A stretch of 64,000 nucleotides of DNA. Origin: Syngnathus acus (Eukaryota > Chordata > Actinopteri > Syngnathiformes > Syngnathidae). Positions 49,279-60,705 of this stretch are shown in pieces; position 1 is the first letter of the stretch, and each line of letters opens with the position of its first letter. Under the pieces are notes generated by a model. It saw only the letters and a program-made list of their open reading frames with translations, was not told the DNA's origin and ran no database searches. A program made the position numbers and the translations under genes. Location of the stretch: contig NC_051095.1 of the NCBI RefSeq assembly GCF_901709675.1, positions 12,973,456 to 13,037,455 on the forward strand, written 5' to 3'.

Positions 49279-52082
49279 CTGAAAAAAGAAATTGCAAATG
49301 AAAATTGCATTGGTCAAAACAAACCTCTCCGAACAAGTGAGATACGCATATAACAGATACACAGATGTTTTCAACACAGCTGGTGGAACTGCTGTCACGG
49401 TACCACCTGGTCCCAATGCGAGCATATTGTCATAAAGTAAATATAAATTTTCTTTATAAACATTTTGTAGATTCGTTACACAATATTAGTGTTGTCCATA
49501 ACATTAATTTCATAGGAAATTAACATTTCAGCTCCATCAGCAATTGGCAAAAAACAGAAGACAAAAGAAAAACTAAACTGAGGACAATAACAATAAAGGA
49601 CACGAAGAATCCACAGACATCACGCAAATATAACATTACTTTTATAAATTTCCAACGCTTCCAGTCAGTGCTGAAGATATAGTAAAAGAAGTGGACGTCA
49701 TTTTAGGAATCTGATGGAGCTTTACAGCTGCAGGGAATTGTAGAAAACTGCCATTTTGTGTTAAGCAGAGTGATAATTTGATTGTATCACACTATCAAAT
49801 ACTCTGAAAAGACAAATTCACATGAGAGGTACGTGCCAGATTATATTCACATACAATTATTAAAGGCCAACTGTTAACCGCCGTCCTGGAAAATGTTCCA
49901 CAATGGAGGTGTACGAATACAATAAACGTTTTGCTCCAGCCATTGAGTTCCCCTGTTAATTTATCTTTTGTGCTTTTCTGCACAAACCAAATTATCCTCA
50001 GTAGGTCCTCATACCTCAGCGGTACAATAGGTCAATATTCCTATTACAATAGAGACTACAATCGAGTAATGTGCTATAAATGGCAAGTCATTAGTTTGCA
50101 TATCTTAAATGTATGCTAAATGTGGTATAATAAATGCGTTTGAACACAGAATACTGAATTGCCTGAAAAGGGAAAAACACCAAACATTGAATACAGTCAT
50201 CATGAAAGAAAATAATATTACAAAACATGCAAGGCAGGATAAATTGGCATCTGGCGAGTCGGCGTATTGCGGACCCCTGGTCAGCTATCGACTATAGCAG
50301 GCAGACAGAGGAAGGAATCATGGTGACTGTAACAAAGAATACTTTCTTCTGCTAAACAGTAAAGATTGAAATTTAAATATATATTTGCGTTTGCACCCAC
50401 ATATGACAGCTCAGCCATCTCTCTGTGGGTGTGCTCGGACCAGCAGTTAATGGTTTTGCCAAACTGGGTCCCTGCGGGTGTCATCCCAACAGCATTAAAT
50501 TGGCATATAGCATGCGGTGTCACACTGTTGTGGGCTGCGTCACGCTGTGCCGTGCTGAGAGGCGAGGGCACAAGCAAGTCATCTCCTATGCTGTTCTAAT
50601 GTTTGCACACAACTGTGTGTTGCATAGATTTATCAAATAGGAACTGTATTGGACTCGACCAACAACAATGCCATTTGACATGACTTTAGCTCATCTAAAA
50701 TATAGCAGATGGCATTCCACAAGGCGTCATTCTCAACACAGCAAAATCCCAGATTAAATGACATCTGCCATTGAGAGAAAATCTGCTCCAAGAAAGTTAA
50801 TTCTATAGTGACGTCGAGAGGCCGTGTGACATCCAACCCACTGCTCCAAACATGTGATGGATGTATTGCAGTTGTTTACCGAGGGTTTAGTGACAAGAGC
50901 AAAGAAAGCCGAAGGGTTTGTGTACATCTTAAGGTTCGCCTGACAAATATCACAATGGGCTTGAAAAGCATCCAGATCTGTCAGGCCCTACTGAAGCTTC
51001 CAGCGCCACTTGTTGTCATACACTTTGAAATTTAAATATGGGATGCATGAGTTGCATCACTGCTGTAACTCGCCTTTCCATTACACCTTCATCTTTTGCC
51101 ATTTAAGTTAATTGGATATTTTGTGTGTCTTTACATTAACAGCAGCTTACTTGTTTTAGAACTTTAAAATGTTAATTAAAAATTCCTGTAGAGTTAATGA
51201 AGGTTTTATGATGGTGTCAATTTGACCCTGCAATGGATTATTTCCTCTTACATTATCTCCTATGGGAGATAAGAAGATGTGCTCTCACAGGTATTGCTGT
51301 GACACTTGATTATTGCAGCGTGGGAATCCACATGACCTTTTTGCCTTGGTACAAACAGAGCCCCATAATTAGCCCTATGGGGCACATTGGCGTACATACC
51401 TCGGGGTATCATTCTAGTATTTGAAACAGTTTTACACATCACACAGACTGAAAATTGAAGTTAAACTCGTCAAACAAAGAAAACATTCTAGCCCAGAAAG
51501 TGACTAACTAAACGCATGTATCTACGTACGTGCCTCTTTGCCCTTGCTACGTATAAACAGATCGGCCCCTCTCATTCAGTCTCGCTTTGGACTCAGCGGG
51601 AGTGACCCCGCCTGATCACCACATGATGTTCACTCCACTCAAACACACTTGTGTCACTTCAATGTGGTTGGAGATATGAAGAAAGAATTCACAAGCAGTG
51701 AGGAGCGCAAATGATTGGTGGCGTCTGAGGTCCTGCGGTATTTCTCAGGTGCTGGCCTCCATGTATTACTCTTCAAGGATGGCCTGTGATCCTCAGCGTC
51801 AATATAAGTTATTAGCTCCTAAGGACCACATCTTACGCAAGGTGGTCATGCCGCAAAGATTGAACTCAAATCAACTGTTCTTGAGAAACTCGGTGTATTG
51901 GAAAATGGTAAGTGTATCAAAATACTTTATTTGATATGGCTTCTGGGAGTCTATAAGTGGGATGTGTCATTGGGATTATCAAATACTCTGGCCATATCAT
52001 TGCTTTATTGATTGCTTGACCATTCCACATTGTTGGCTCTTTTTCACTTCAGCTGGCAACAGTTGCTTATCTTGTACTCATG

Positions 52083-52737
52083 TACCGTATTTTCCGGACT
52101 ATAAGGCGCACCGGACTATAAGGCGCACCGGACTATAAGGCGCACCTTCAATGAATGGCCCATTTTAAAACTTTGTCCTTATATAAGGCGCACCGGACTA
52201 TAAGGCGCACCATTAATGCGTCATGTCAGATTTTTAATCCAAATCAAATCATTCTCCATTTTATGTTTTATTTCAATTTGAGACGCAACAAATAACTTTA
52301 TAATCACAAAATAATAATCCATCGTCTTTTTGATTCATGATTCATAGACTTCAGCGGGCCACTTATGATCAATGTTCCCTCTAATTTTTCAAGTATCTGG
52401 GAATAGACACAAGCTCCCTGAGCAAACTGAGGACTACAGTGAGCAACATCAGGTCGCTTGGACGTCCAACGCCGGGGGGGGGGGGGGGGGGGGGGTGCTA
52501 ATGGGGGGGGGGGATGTTTATGCGCTGGATAGATTTCTTGTGCGCTGAGAACGTGCGGGCAGTGCGCGATTGCGCACGCGCGCAGCTTAGAGGGAACATT
52601 GCTTATGATTGATTTCAATTTAGGAATTTGGTCCATATATAAGGCGCACCGGACTATTGGAAAATGGCAAGTGCACTGTCAGCTTTTGAGAAAATTTTAG
52701 GTTTTTAGGTGCGCCTTATAGTCCGGAAAATACGGTA
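52083..52737. mobile_element. TIR element with 29-bp ends and internal 17-bp repeats
   Basis: Ends 52083-52111 and 52709-52737 are perfect reverse complements (taccgtattttccggactat, continuing to gcgcac), with TA at both outer edges. Near the left end the unit ccggactataaggcgca is repeated in tandem three times and recurs at 52195 and 52648. No transposase is present. The element is interrupted by a second element (52370-52601). Confidence 0.9.
52370..52601. mobile_element. Nested hAT-like MITE with 8-bp target-site duplication
   Basis: The 15-bp inverted ends CAATGTTCCCTCTAA (52370-52384) and its complement (52587-52601) are flanked by the direct repeat CTTATGAT (52362-52369 and 52602-52609). 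An 8-bp duplication is diagnostic of hAT-type insertion. The interior contains G22 (52474-52495), G11 (52503-52513) and a gcgcacgcgcgcag region. Confidence 0.92.
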
Positions 52738-53626
52738 GGCACTTTTTTTTTTTTCATCAAACTTGAAACATAGTATGTAAAAACAAGCCATAATGTTCCT
52801 AGCCTTAGGACATTCCATTGCCAGACTAAATGTTGTGTCTATTCAGTCATACTGGGCTTGATATATGCATTGTTATTGATCTATTCTTTGGTGCACCCCG
52901 TATCAAATTAGCATGACCACAGTGTCAAAGGAGCCTGGTTGTTCATGCCTCAGTGGCTCCGTTGCATGCAAATGAAGCTCGTGAACTAGTTGACAATCAG
53001 CCATAATTGGCTTCACCTAATGCCGCGAACACACATCAACACATTACCATGAATTAGTCATGAGATCAGTTTACAATTACAAGTCACTAAAATCTTTCAG
53101 ACAGCGTTAAACTCATTTCCATTAGAAAAAAAAATGAATTCATTATTTTGCCTCCATTACCATACAAAATATCGCTTCAACATTTTGCACAACGGAAGTT
53201 TGGTCCTGGCGGGATGTAGAGAAGTGATGAGGATATTAGAAATAAACAATGGGCCGTTGGAGAGGTGCACACAAAAGACAAAAGGGATTGAGGGGCATGG
53301 TTGGACAGAGACAAAAGGGTTTGGAAGGGGATGAAATGCAGGTGTACACAAATAAACAAGGCATGATATGAATGTTTATTCATATTAGGAGAGAATGGAA
53401 GCAAAGGATGAATGGAGGGCTACAAAAAGATGGGCAGACATGAACGTTTTTGGCATCTATGCTTGGAAGCCCAGTGACCAGTTTAGGTGTAATCACGTCT
53501 CACTGGCCTGGTATTGACTGAAGGGTGTGAGGAGGGAGTCGAAGAAACGGGGGGGACAGAAAGGTGATAATTGGCAATATGCTTAGCTGGCAAGAGGCCT
53601 GCAACCCACCAAGGTGGGACATACAA

Positions 53627-53666
53627 ACAACACACACATGCACGCACACACACACACAAACACACG
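53627..53666. repeat. Imperfect (CA)n
   Basis: A short CA microsatellite with TG, CG and AA interruptions. Confidence 0.85.
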
Positions 53667-54045
53667 GCGCCTGCTGTGTTACACGCCAGGATGAGCATTA
53701 CCTTCTTGCAAGCTCCAGTTGCTACCTTTGCACACACTCCAACACACAGGTAGATTGACATTAGAGTAAAACCAATCCTGAAATTCCCCCTGTGGAATGC
53801 TAATACAGCTGCCCTTGCCAGTTGACCTCTCATAGGCCAAACGGGCTGTCCGTCAAACTAATGGGGCGGAACGCTGGCATATTGCTTTCCCACAATCCCT
53901 CAGCAGAGCCAGGACACTCATTTACCTCAGTCAGCCGGTTGCCAGGGCAACGGTTTAGATGGGTTTGGTGGTAAAACATGCACATGCATGCTGTGAATAT
54001 GCACACACATGGACCAACTTGTTAAACTCACATGAAAATACAAAC

Positions 54046-54048
<3 letters not shown>

Positions 54049-54080
<32 letters not shown>
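54049..54080. repeat. (AC)16
   Basis: A perfect AC dinucleotide run. Confidence 0.95.
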
Positions 54081-54081
<1 letters not shown>

Positions 54082-54250
54082 GTTACACTAGCGATGTCAC
54101 GAGCAAATTTATGTATGCAGGTGAGACATTGACAAGCACTGCCGCTACGCTTTTCTCATTTCTGCAGCCCAAAACCAATCTTACACTCTGCCTTCATTCA
54201 CAATACATGCTCTGTGGTTCATTTTTCAGAAGCCCAAGCAGCCAGACCCA

Positions 54251-54322
54251 ACACACACACACACACACGCACACACACACACACACACACACACGCGCAC
54301 ACAAACACACACACGCACGCAC
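54251..54322. repeat. (AC)n with CG interruptions
   Basis: A dinucleotide run with scattered CG and AA variants. It is the second CA tract within 200 bp. Confidence 0.95.
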
Positions 54323-55369
54323 CGTCGAAAACATCAGGTTGTACTGCAGCTGAGGCACAACCAGCACTAGGTATCAAAACTTTTGTCAACGTGTGTAAAT
54401 TGAGTTAAGCTCTGCCAGTGAGGCCGGAAAACCAGATTTTCTCGAACCAAATTAAAATAATTTTTCAATACACCCTTCAGACCCAAAGTAGGATCTCAGA
54501 AAAACACCTGCCGATCTAAGCGTGATGTGTGAACATCTCTGTTCAGCAGGTCATTTCTGATATACAGTACCGCACAAGAGGAGGATGAGCCAGCTGGTGG
54601 GCTGAACAGGTGATTTGCTGCAAGTCTGACTCCAGAGTAAAGATTGAAGATGGGGCTCTGGATTAGTTCCCTATCCCTCTAAAACTATCCCTCTATGCTT
54701 TATGAATGTTAAAGGAGTCAAGAGAAGATTACCAAGCCAGCGCCCGAGGCAACGTTCGAGAGCACTGGCATTCCCATGCTTTAAGATTTGTTAGAAAATA
54801 GTCTAACCCAAACCATTTACGAAAGCTTGTCTCCATTTGTGCCCAAATGATTACAAATGTGAGCAATTCATAAAGCCATGCAAAACATCCTTGCTGTCCA
54901 AACACAAAATCAGGTCATTTTTGGCTAATCCATTTTAGAGTTGCAGACTTGATGAAAGTAAAACCATGCAAAAACAGATTTAAATAAATACATGCCTCTG
55001 AGGAAAGAATCACTGCCGGTGGAAGTGTGACTTGGATTAAAACTTCTAAATAACCAAGTGAAAAGCCCTCCGTGGAGGAAGCTTAACTGAGTAACTTAGC
55101 AAACCCAACCCTCTCGGAGGTAGTAACAATTGGGTAATTTACAGCAAGTTTTACATATCAGACAGCGCCGTATACGTTTAAGAAAAAGAGAACAGGAGAC
55201 CTGGGTCTCAAGTGTGAAACTTGACGAAGCTGTATAGCCCTTACACGCAAACACAAGGCAGTCACTGATAAAGCCAAAGGCGCAATAGTTGCCATTCCGT
55301 GTCAGCATTTTTTATACAGAACAGCAACTCAGGGGCTTTTACAGCACTTTAAGGAGTGTAACTGCCTTA

Positions 55370-55438
55370 CCCAAAGTCAACTGGGATAGATCGACCCTGA
55401 ATAGGATAAGCAGTACCGAAAATGAACAGATGGGTGAT
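55370..55438 (+). mobile_element. SINE/RTE tail fragment
   Basis: caactgggatagatcgaccc, then tgaataggataagcagtacc and gaaaatgaacagatggg, match the decayed tail consensus ctgggatagg...gaccctgaacaggataagcggt...atggatgg. Confidence 0.6.
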
Positions 55439-55735
55439 TGAGATCGGAGTGCGTGCTCCCACAACTGGAGGATTAGACTCCGCAATCTCCCTGAGCTTGT
55501 AATCTTCAAGACATCCTAACAATTGTCCAGAGCACCCTGCTAGTCTTCTGCAGGGGTCACAACGCTCGTGGAGTCTACATGTGTTGTGTGAAACATGAAG
55601 TCTTGGAAATCATGTGGTGCAGTGGTATGGCACACCTCATCCATACCCGTAAACCATATGGTCCCCAAGCGTGGCAAGAACTATGTTCATATTCTAATCT
55701 AGGCCAAACATCGAGCACATTCCCAGATGGAAATG

Positions 55736-55805
55736 CAAGGCGGCTTTATTCATATAGCACATTTTATACACAAGGTGGTAACTTAATGTGCCTCTCATAA
55801 TTAAA
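55736..55805 (-). mobile_element. LINE/SINE 3' tail fragment
   Basis: On the minus strand this reads tgtgctatatgaataaagcc and then gccttgcattt, the widespread fish tail ending 'gtgctatataaataaag'. No coding part is present. Confidence 0.5.
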
Positions 55806-56870
55806 AGTTGAATTGAAAAGCATTTACAAGCAAAAGAAAATAAATAAAGGTAGCATACAATGCAAGCACATGATTTTGGAGAACATGATTTGAAGAATGC
55901 TGTGAAAGACCTCCATAAAGTTTTTCAACTGGATTTAAAAGCATTTAAACTTGGGGCTGACTTTGCCTCTATTGAGATCTTCTTCCATTTGCGTTCAGTA
56001 TAAACCCCGTATGCTCACGGTGTTTGTTTTTAACTTTAGGCTCGACTAATTGACCCGAGTCTGCAGACCTCAATAACATTGATGAACAATTTACAGACTA
56101 GTATCCAAATTTTAAAATCTGTTAATTGTTCGTATTTTCCAGCACAGGACAATTGAGAGTTTCCAGTTTTGTTTTCAGTTATCTGCAAATATCTGTCACA
56201 CTTTTTAGAAGTCTTTTACTGAGGTCCCAGTAGCAGTAGTCCAGGCCTGTAGCAACATGCTATTTGCTGTCCATTGATTGCATTTTATAGATGTTTGTGT
56301 CTAAACTGCTGGGAAGCCCTGGGAGTATTGCGTGATCCACCTGGCCTATGAATCCCTGAAAGCCACAGAGGACCACCTTAAGTGTAAGTTACCACTCTGG
56401 TTACGTCAACACTGAACCAAAGCCAAAGCTGATTTTTCATTTTTAAAAAGCTTTCCGTTAACACAGATTGATTTTGAGATTGCAGGGATTGCGAAGCTCG
56501 TCGAGTACAATTAAAGTACAAGCACAATTTCATCTACTGTTGGAGTAACACACAGAACCTTTTCAGTTGCTATGGTATGCAGCAGGCGTGGGTTAAACAT
56601 TTTGGAGCGTTTGCAGCTTGAATTGATTTAAAGTCCAATGCTCGCTCAGCTTCAAGACCAGTCCTTTATTCTTGCCAAGTGCTCAGAGTCAGAGCTGTCT
56701 CTTTTGTCTCGAAATGTTGCATCAATTAGTCATTCATTTCTTCTGTCTGCTGCTCGGAGCTTATGACTGAGCAGGTACGACACAATGCCAGAGACGAAAC
56801 AACTTAACGACCATGGGCAAGTTGTGGGTTAGTGTCTATATCCATGATTTCCGAAAAATCCTGTAGTTTA

Positions 56871-57166
56871 TCCATCCATTTTACGAACCCCTTATCCTCG
56901 CGAGAGTTGCCTATCCCAGCAGTCATCAGGCAGGACGCGGGGGACACCCTCAACTAGTTGCCAGCCAATCGCAGGGCACATATAGACGAACAACCATTCA
57001 CACTCAGAATCGCACCTACGGACAATTTGGAGTGGTCCATCGGTCTACCGTGCATGTTTTTGGAATGTGGGAGGAAACCGAAGCACCTGAAGGAAACTCA
57101 CGCTAGCATGGGGAGAACATGCAAAGTCCACACAGGAAGGCCAGAGCTGGGATCATAACAAGGTTG
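56871..57166 (-). mobile_element. SINE copy with RTE-like tail
   Basis: The minus strand runs from a damaged tRNA-related head (gggatcataac) through ttgcatgttctccccatgc, ttcctcccacattccaaaaa, tgcgattggctggcaactag and a tail ggataaggggttcgtaaaat then ggatgga. The tail resembles the 3' end of the RTE element at 60706. Confidence 0.85.
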
Positions 57167-57599
57167 CTTCCTGTGCTTTTGTAAAGTAAAATTGCCCATC
57201 TCTATGCAATGTTGAGCATTTCACTGAAGGTTGCAAATGGCAAACCTCAAATCATTTCAATGCAGCACACATACTTGAGATAAATATTGACATGTGGTGA
57301 GCAAAAAGGTGCACACAAACACTTGGTAAGTAGCCTACTGGGTGAGAATTCTTGCTCCAGAATCATTGATGGTATATATTCAATCCAAAATATAAATATA
57401 TAAAAATGTATACTATCTGAAGAGAGCTGTGGTTTTATCGGATTCTATTTTTTAAGATAGTTACATTCTACTGAGCACCCTTTGCACACCGTCATCGTCA
57501 TTTATTTCTTACTCACTGCTTTATTTGTTGCTTTGTGCTTTTTTTATTATTCTCTTCTTTGTTTGTTACTCATATCTAAAAAACTAATCATTCATTCAT

Positions 57600-57725
57600 T
57601 CATTCTTCTTTGTTTGTTACTCATGTGCAATGTTCTCTTTTGTGCTACTTCTGTGTGAGCTACTGAAACCAGAATTTCCTGAGGGAGCAATCCCAAGGGA
57701 TAAATAAAGTTGAGTCTGAGTCTTA
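57600..57725 (+). mobile_element. LINE 3' tail
   Basis: tgtgcaatgttc, ctactgaaaccagaatttcc, then gggagcaatcccaagggata and aataaagttgagtctgag, resemble the fish LINE ending aatttccctcgggatcaataaagt. An ATTC run (57588-57604) precedes it. Confidence 0.55.
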
Positions 57726-59019
57726 TTGGATGATGAGACATTGTCAAATACTACATTATGGAACGGCACAACTTAATACAAATCAGAAAAGGGTAGACCA
57801 GTAAAGGTTGAAAGAAAATTAAAATGTTCCTTTTCTTAAGAAAGAAAAAAAAATGACCAGTATCTGTGATTTACACATTTCCACGGAGTAATGTTCCTCA
57901 ATGCTCACAACCTTGAAATTTGATTGCAGGCAGAGCAAACATAAGGCTTCCTGTTGGCACAATAAAGTTTTTACTCGGGATGTAACTACTCCTTGTAGTG
58001 CTTTAAAGGTTTAGTAAAGTAATGCTGGGCCCACGTGGTATTGCAAACTAAAAATGAATCATGGTTCGTCTCTGCTGCAGTAGCACTGGAGGGATCGGCG
58101 GCAGCTATTCAGCTCAGGCATGTGACGTCCAGTCCTTACTTTCAAATTGGTGGCCTTCACATTACGCTGTAATGATTACAGTAACTCCACATGCGTACAC
58201 AGAAATATCTTAAATATGAACGTTGGTGACAATTAACTAAGGGAAATCAGATATGGCTAAAGAATGTGATTCAACTGATTATTTTTTTTAAAAACAAACT
58301 CATGAAATAGGTCTGGTCAAAAATAATAGTACATTTCAAAAGATTGAAATTAGACCATAGGGATATGATCAACCAAGGTGTGCCATCTAATTAGCATCAC
58401 GAGTGTCTTCATAATTGTAATTAAAGTCAGTCGAACGATTTAAAGGGTGACAAGTAGCCACTGTGCTGTGTACCACACTAAACATGGGTCAAAGGAAGCA
58501 AAGGAGAGCAGCGTCTCAGGAGATTGGAACAAAAGTTATAGGTAAAGGTAAAGGCTACGAGACCATCTCCATTCAGCTTCATGGTACTGTGACTACAATT
58601 GCACATATTCAGAAATCGAAGATCCACGGGACTGTAGCCAACCTTCCTTTCAAACTGAGCCAATCATTTAACTAATAAAATAAAATCCAATGTTTGTCAA
58701 ATTTGCTGGTCCGGTGAATCTCTCAAAATAATCCAAAAGAATTTATTGAGTTATGGAAAAGAGCTCTTAAACTGCTCGGCCCATTTGATTCTGATACTAA
58801 CTTAGTTTCCATTAAATAAACAGCAGCATCTTTAAATGCATGCAAATTATATAAAATGCAGTCTTAAAAACTGACTCTGAGATGTTGTAATGGAGTTTCC
58901 TACTCAGTAGTAAATATAATGATCATTATGTGGTGATTAGAGGTCTAAACTTCCTGCTCACTCTGCAGCGTTGTGCTCATCCATTTTTATGTTCTGGGGT
59001 AAGGTTTAATAATGCGCGT

Positions 59020-59083
59020 GTCTTGTATGTTTGACATGTACCGAAGTCAAATTCTTTGTTTGGCATGCTCAAACATGGCCACA
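59020..59083 (+). mobile_element. 3' fragment of the CR1/L2 element family
   Basis: accgaagtcaaattctttgt, then ttggcatgctcaaacatggc, matches 19199-19238 of the larger LINE with only a few differences. It is an internal tail fragment without the TTGAATC repeats. Confidence 0.75.
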
Positions 59084-59394
59084 TGGGTTTCCCAAACAAT
59101 GCATTTTTAGAGTATTCAAAACATTGAAGGAAAAAAATCAACTTATGTCATGTTAAGTACCAATATACAACTTTGGGAAAATGCATGCTGATTTAATAAT
59201 ATTATTCTAAAATCAATTTTGTCGAATTAAAGTCCACCACGCCCCCGAGCGACACGGCTGAACACATACGGGAGTATAGTTTTGAGCTCTTTTACATTAT
59301 CCTTCACCTCCCACCTTTCTTTTTCATCAGAAAAATTGATTCTCTGTTGTGTCTTCCACAGTTGATCATTGTTTTTTGTCTCTTGGACGTGTTG

Positions 59395-59465
59395 CCACTG
59401 TTAAGTGAATTCCGTTGCTCTGTAATTGTGATGTGTGCAGTGACAATAAATCTGATTCTTTTCCA
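59395..59465 (+). mobile_element. LINE 3' tail
   Basis: gaattccgttgctctgtaat and tgtgcagtgacaataaatct resemble the LINE tail at 22095-22170 (ttcgttgtacatgtgacaat). Confidence 0.55.
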
Positions 59466-60692
59466 TTCCATGAAACAGCAACATCCAAAAACCCCGTTCC
59501 ATTGCTAGCATGCTCTGAAGTCTCCGTGTGGTGCTATCATTGATTAAAATGGTCGGAAATTACTTCAGATTAATCTGCCCTCACGCCTACCCACGACCAG
59601 CCAAAAAATGGATAGCCCTTAAAAATAAGCCACTGCGGTGACATTATATTCCCAAAACCTTTTCCAGAAGTCTTACGGCTATGAGTGATGCATTACATAA
59701 AATGATAAGCTAATTATGCGGTGTAACAGGCAGGGATAAATTTGTAAGCCTCACCTTAGTGGCTGACTCCTTCCTTCTGCACTGAAAAATTACAGCTATC
59801 GATTTAAAAAAAAAACAAAATCAGCCTCACTCAAATTTATCCAACTTAACTTTTTTCATCCCTTATTGCCTAAAAAAAAACATTGCACAACAACAGTAGC
59901 ACACGTTCCATCTTGAGGAAACTGCGACAGAGTGAGGGCAGAGGCAAAGTTTTGCAACGCTTGTCAGACACTTCAGGTGTTCAAGAGAGAACGTAAATGG
60001 ACTTGTTCTTTAGATATTTTCAACACTTTACATTGGTTAGTAATAAAACTATTTGCTGACCTCTGCACATATAGTTCATTAGGATTTGGCCGCATCGCCC
60101 AGTGTGCGGCTGGCCTAACCCTTTAATAAACATCTCACCCCAAGTCGACGTGTGGTCCTCTTGGTAGTTGAGCAAACAGCATTTATGAGAGCACTATATC
60201 AGAGACTCCCAGCATGCCCATGAAGCTGAAATCAGTACAACTCCCGACATTAAAGATGTCTAATAGACCTTCAAAATAATAATACATCTCTCAAGATGTG
60301 TCTCTTTTGATTTCACCACACAGCGCATGGTTCACTCACATTGTACAGGTCTGTAAATTGTGAATTAATGTGTGCACACAGCGCTAACGGCCGCCGGAGC
60401 CCTTTCTTTATGCAATACATGGAAAAAGTCAAAGCCCACAGGCAGCCAGTTCATGACCGAGCGTGCGACACTGCCGTGTCATATAATTAATGTATTCGGC
60501 CCAGTGCGAATGCGCCCTTAATTTCCAATTTACCGTAGCACAGACATGCACAATGTGTAAAGCAGTCATGTAGGGATGGGAATTGATGAAAATGTAGCCG
60601 TTCTGATTCCATTATTGATACTGCTCCAACTTCTTATTAATTCTCATTAGGTAAGCAAATCAGATAATACTTATTAATAATTTATATAATTG

Positions 60693-60705
60693 ATATCACT
60701 ATATA
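60693..60705. repeat. Target-site duplication of RTE, 3' side copy
   Basis: ATATCACTATATA is identical to 63160-63172 on the other side of the element. Confidence 0.85.
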
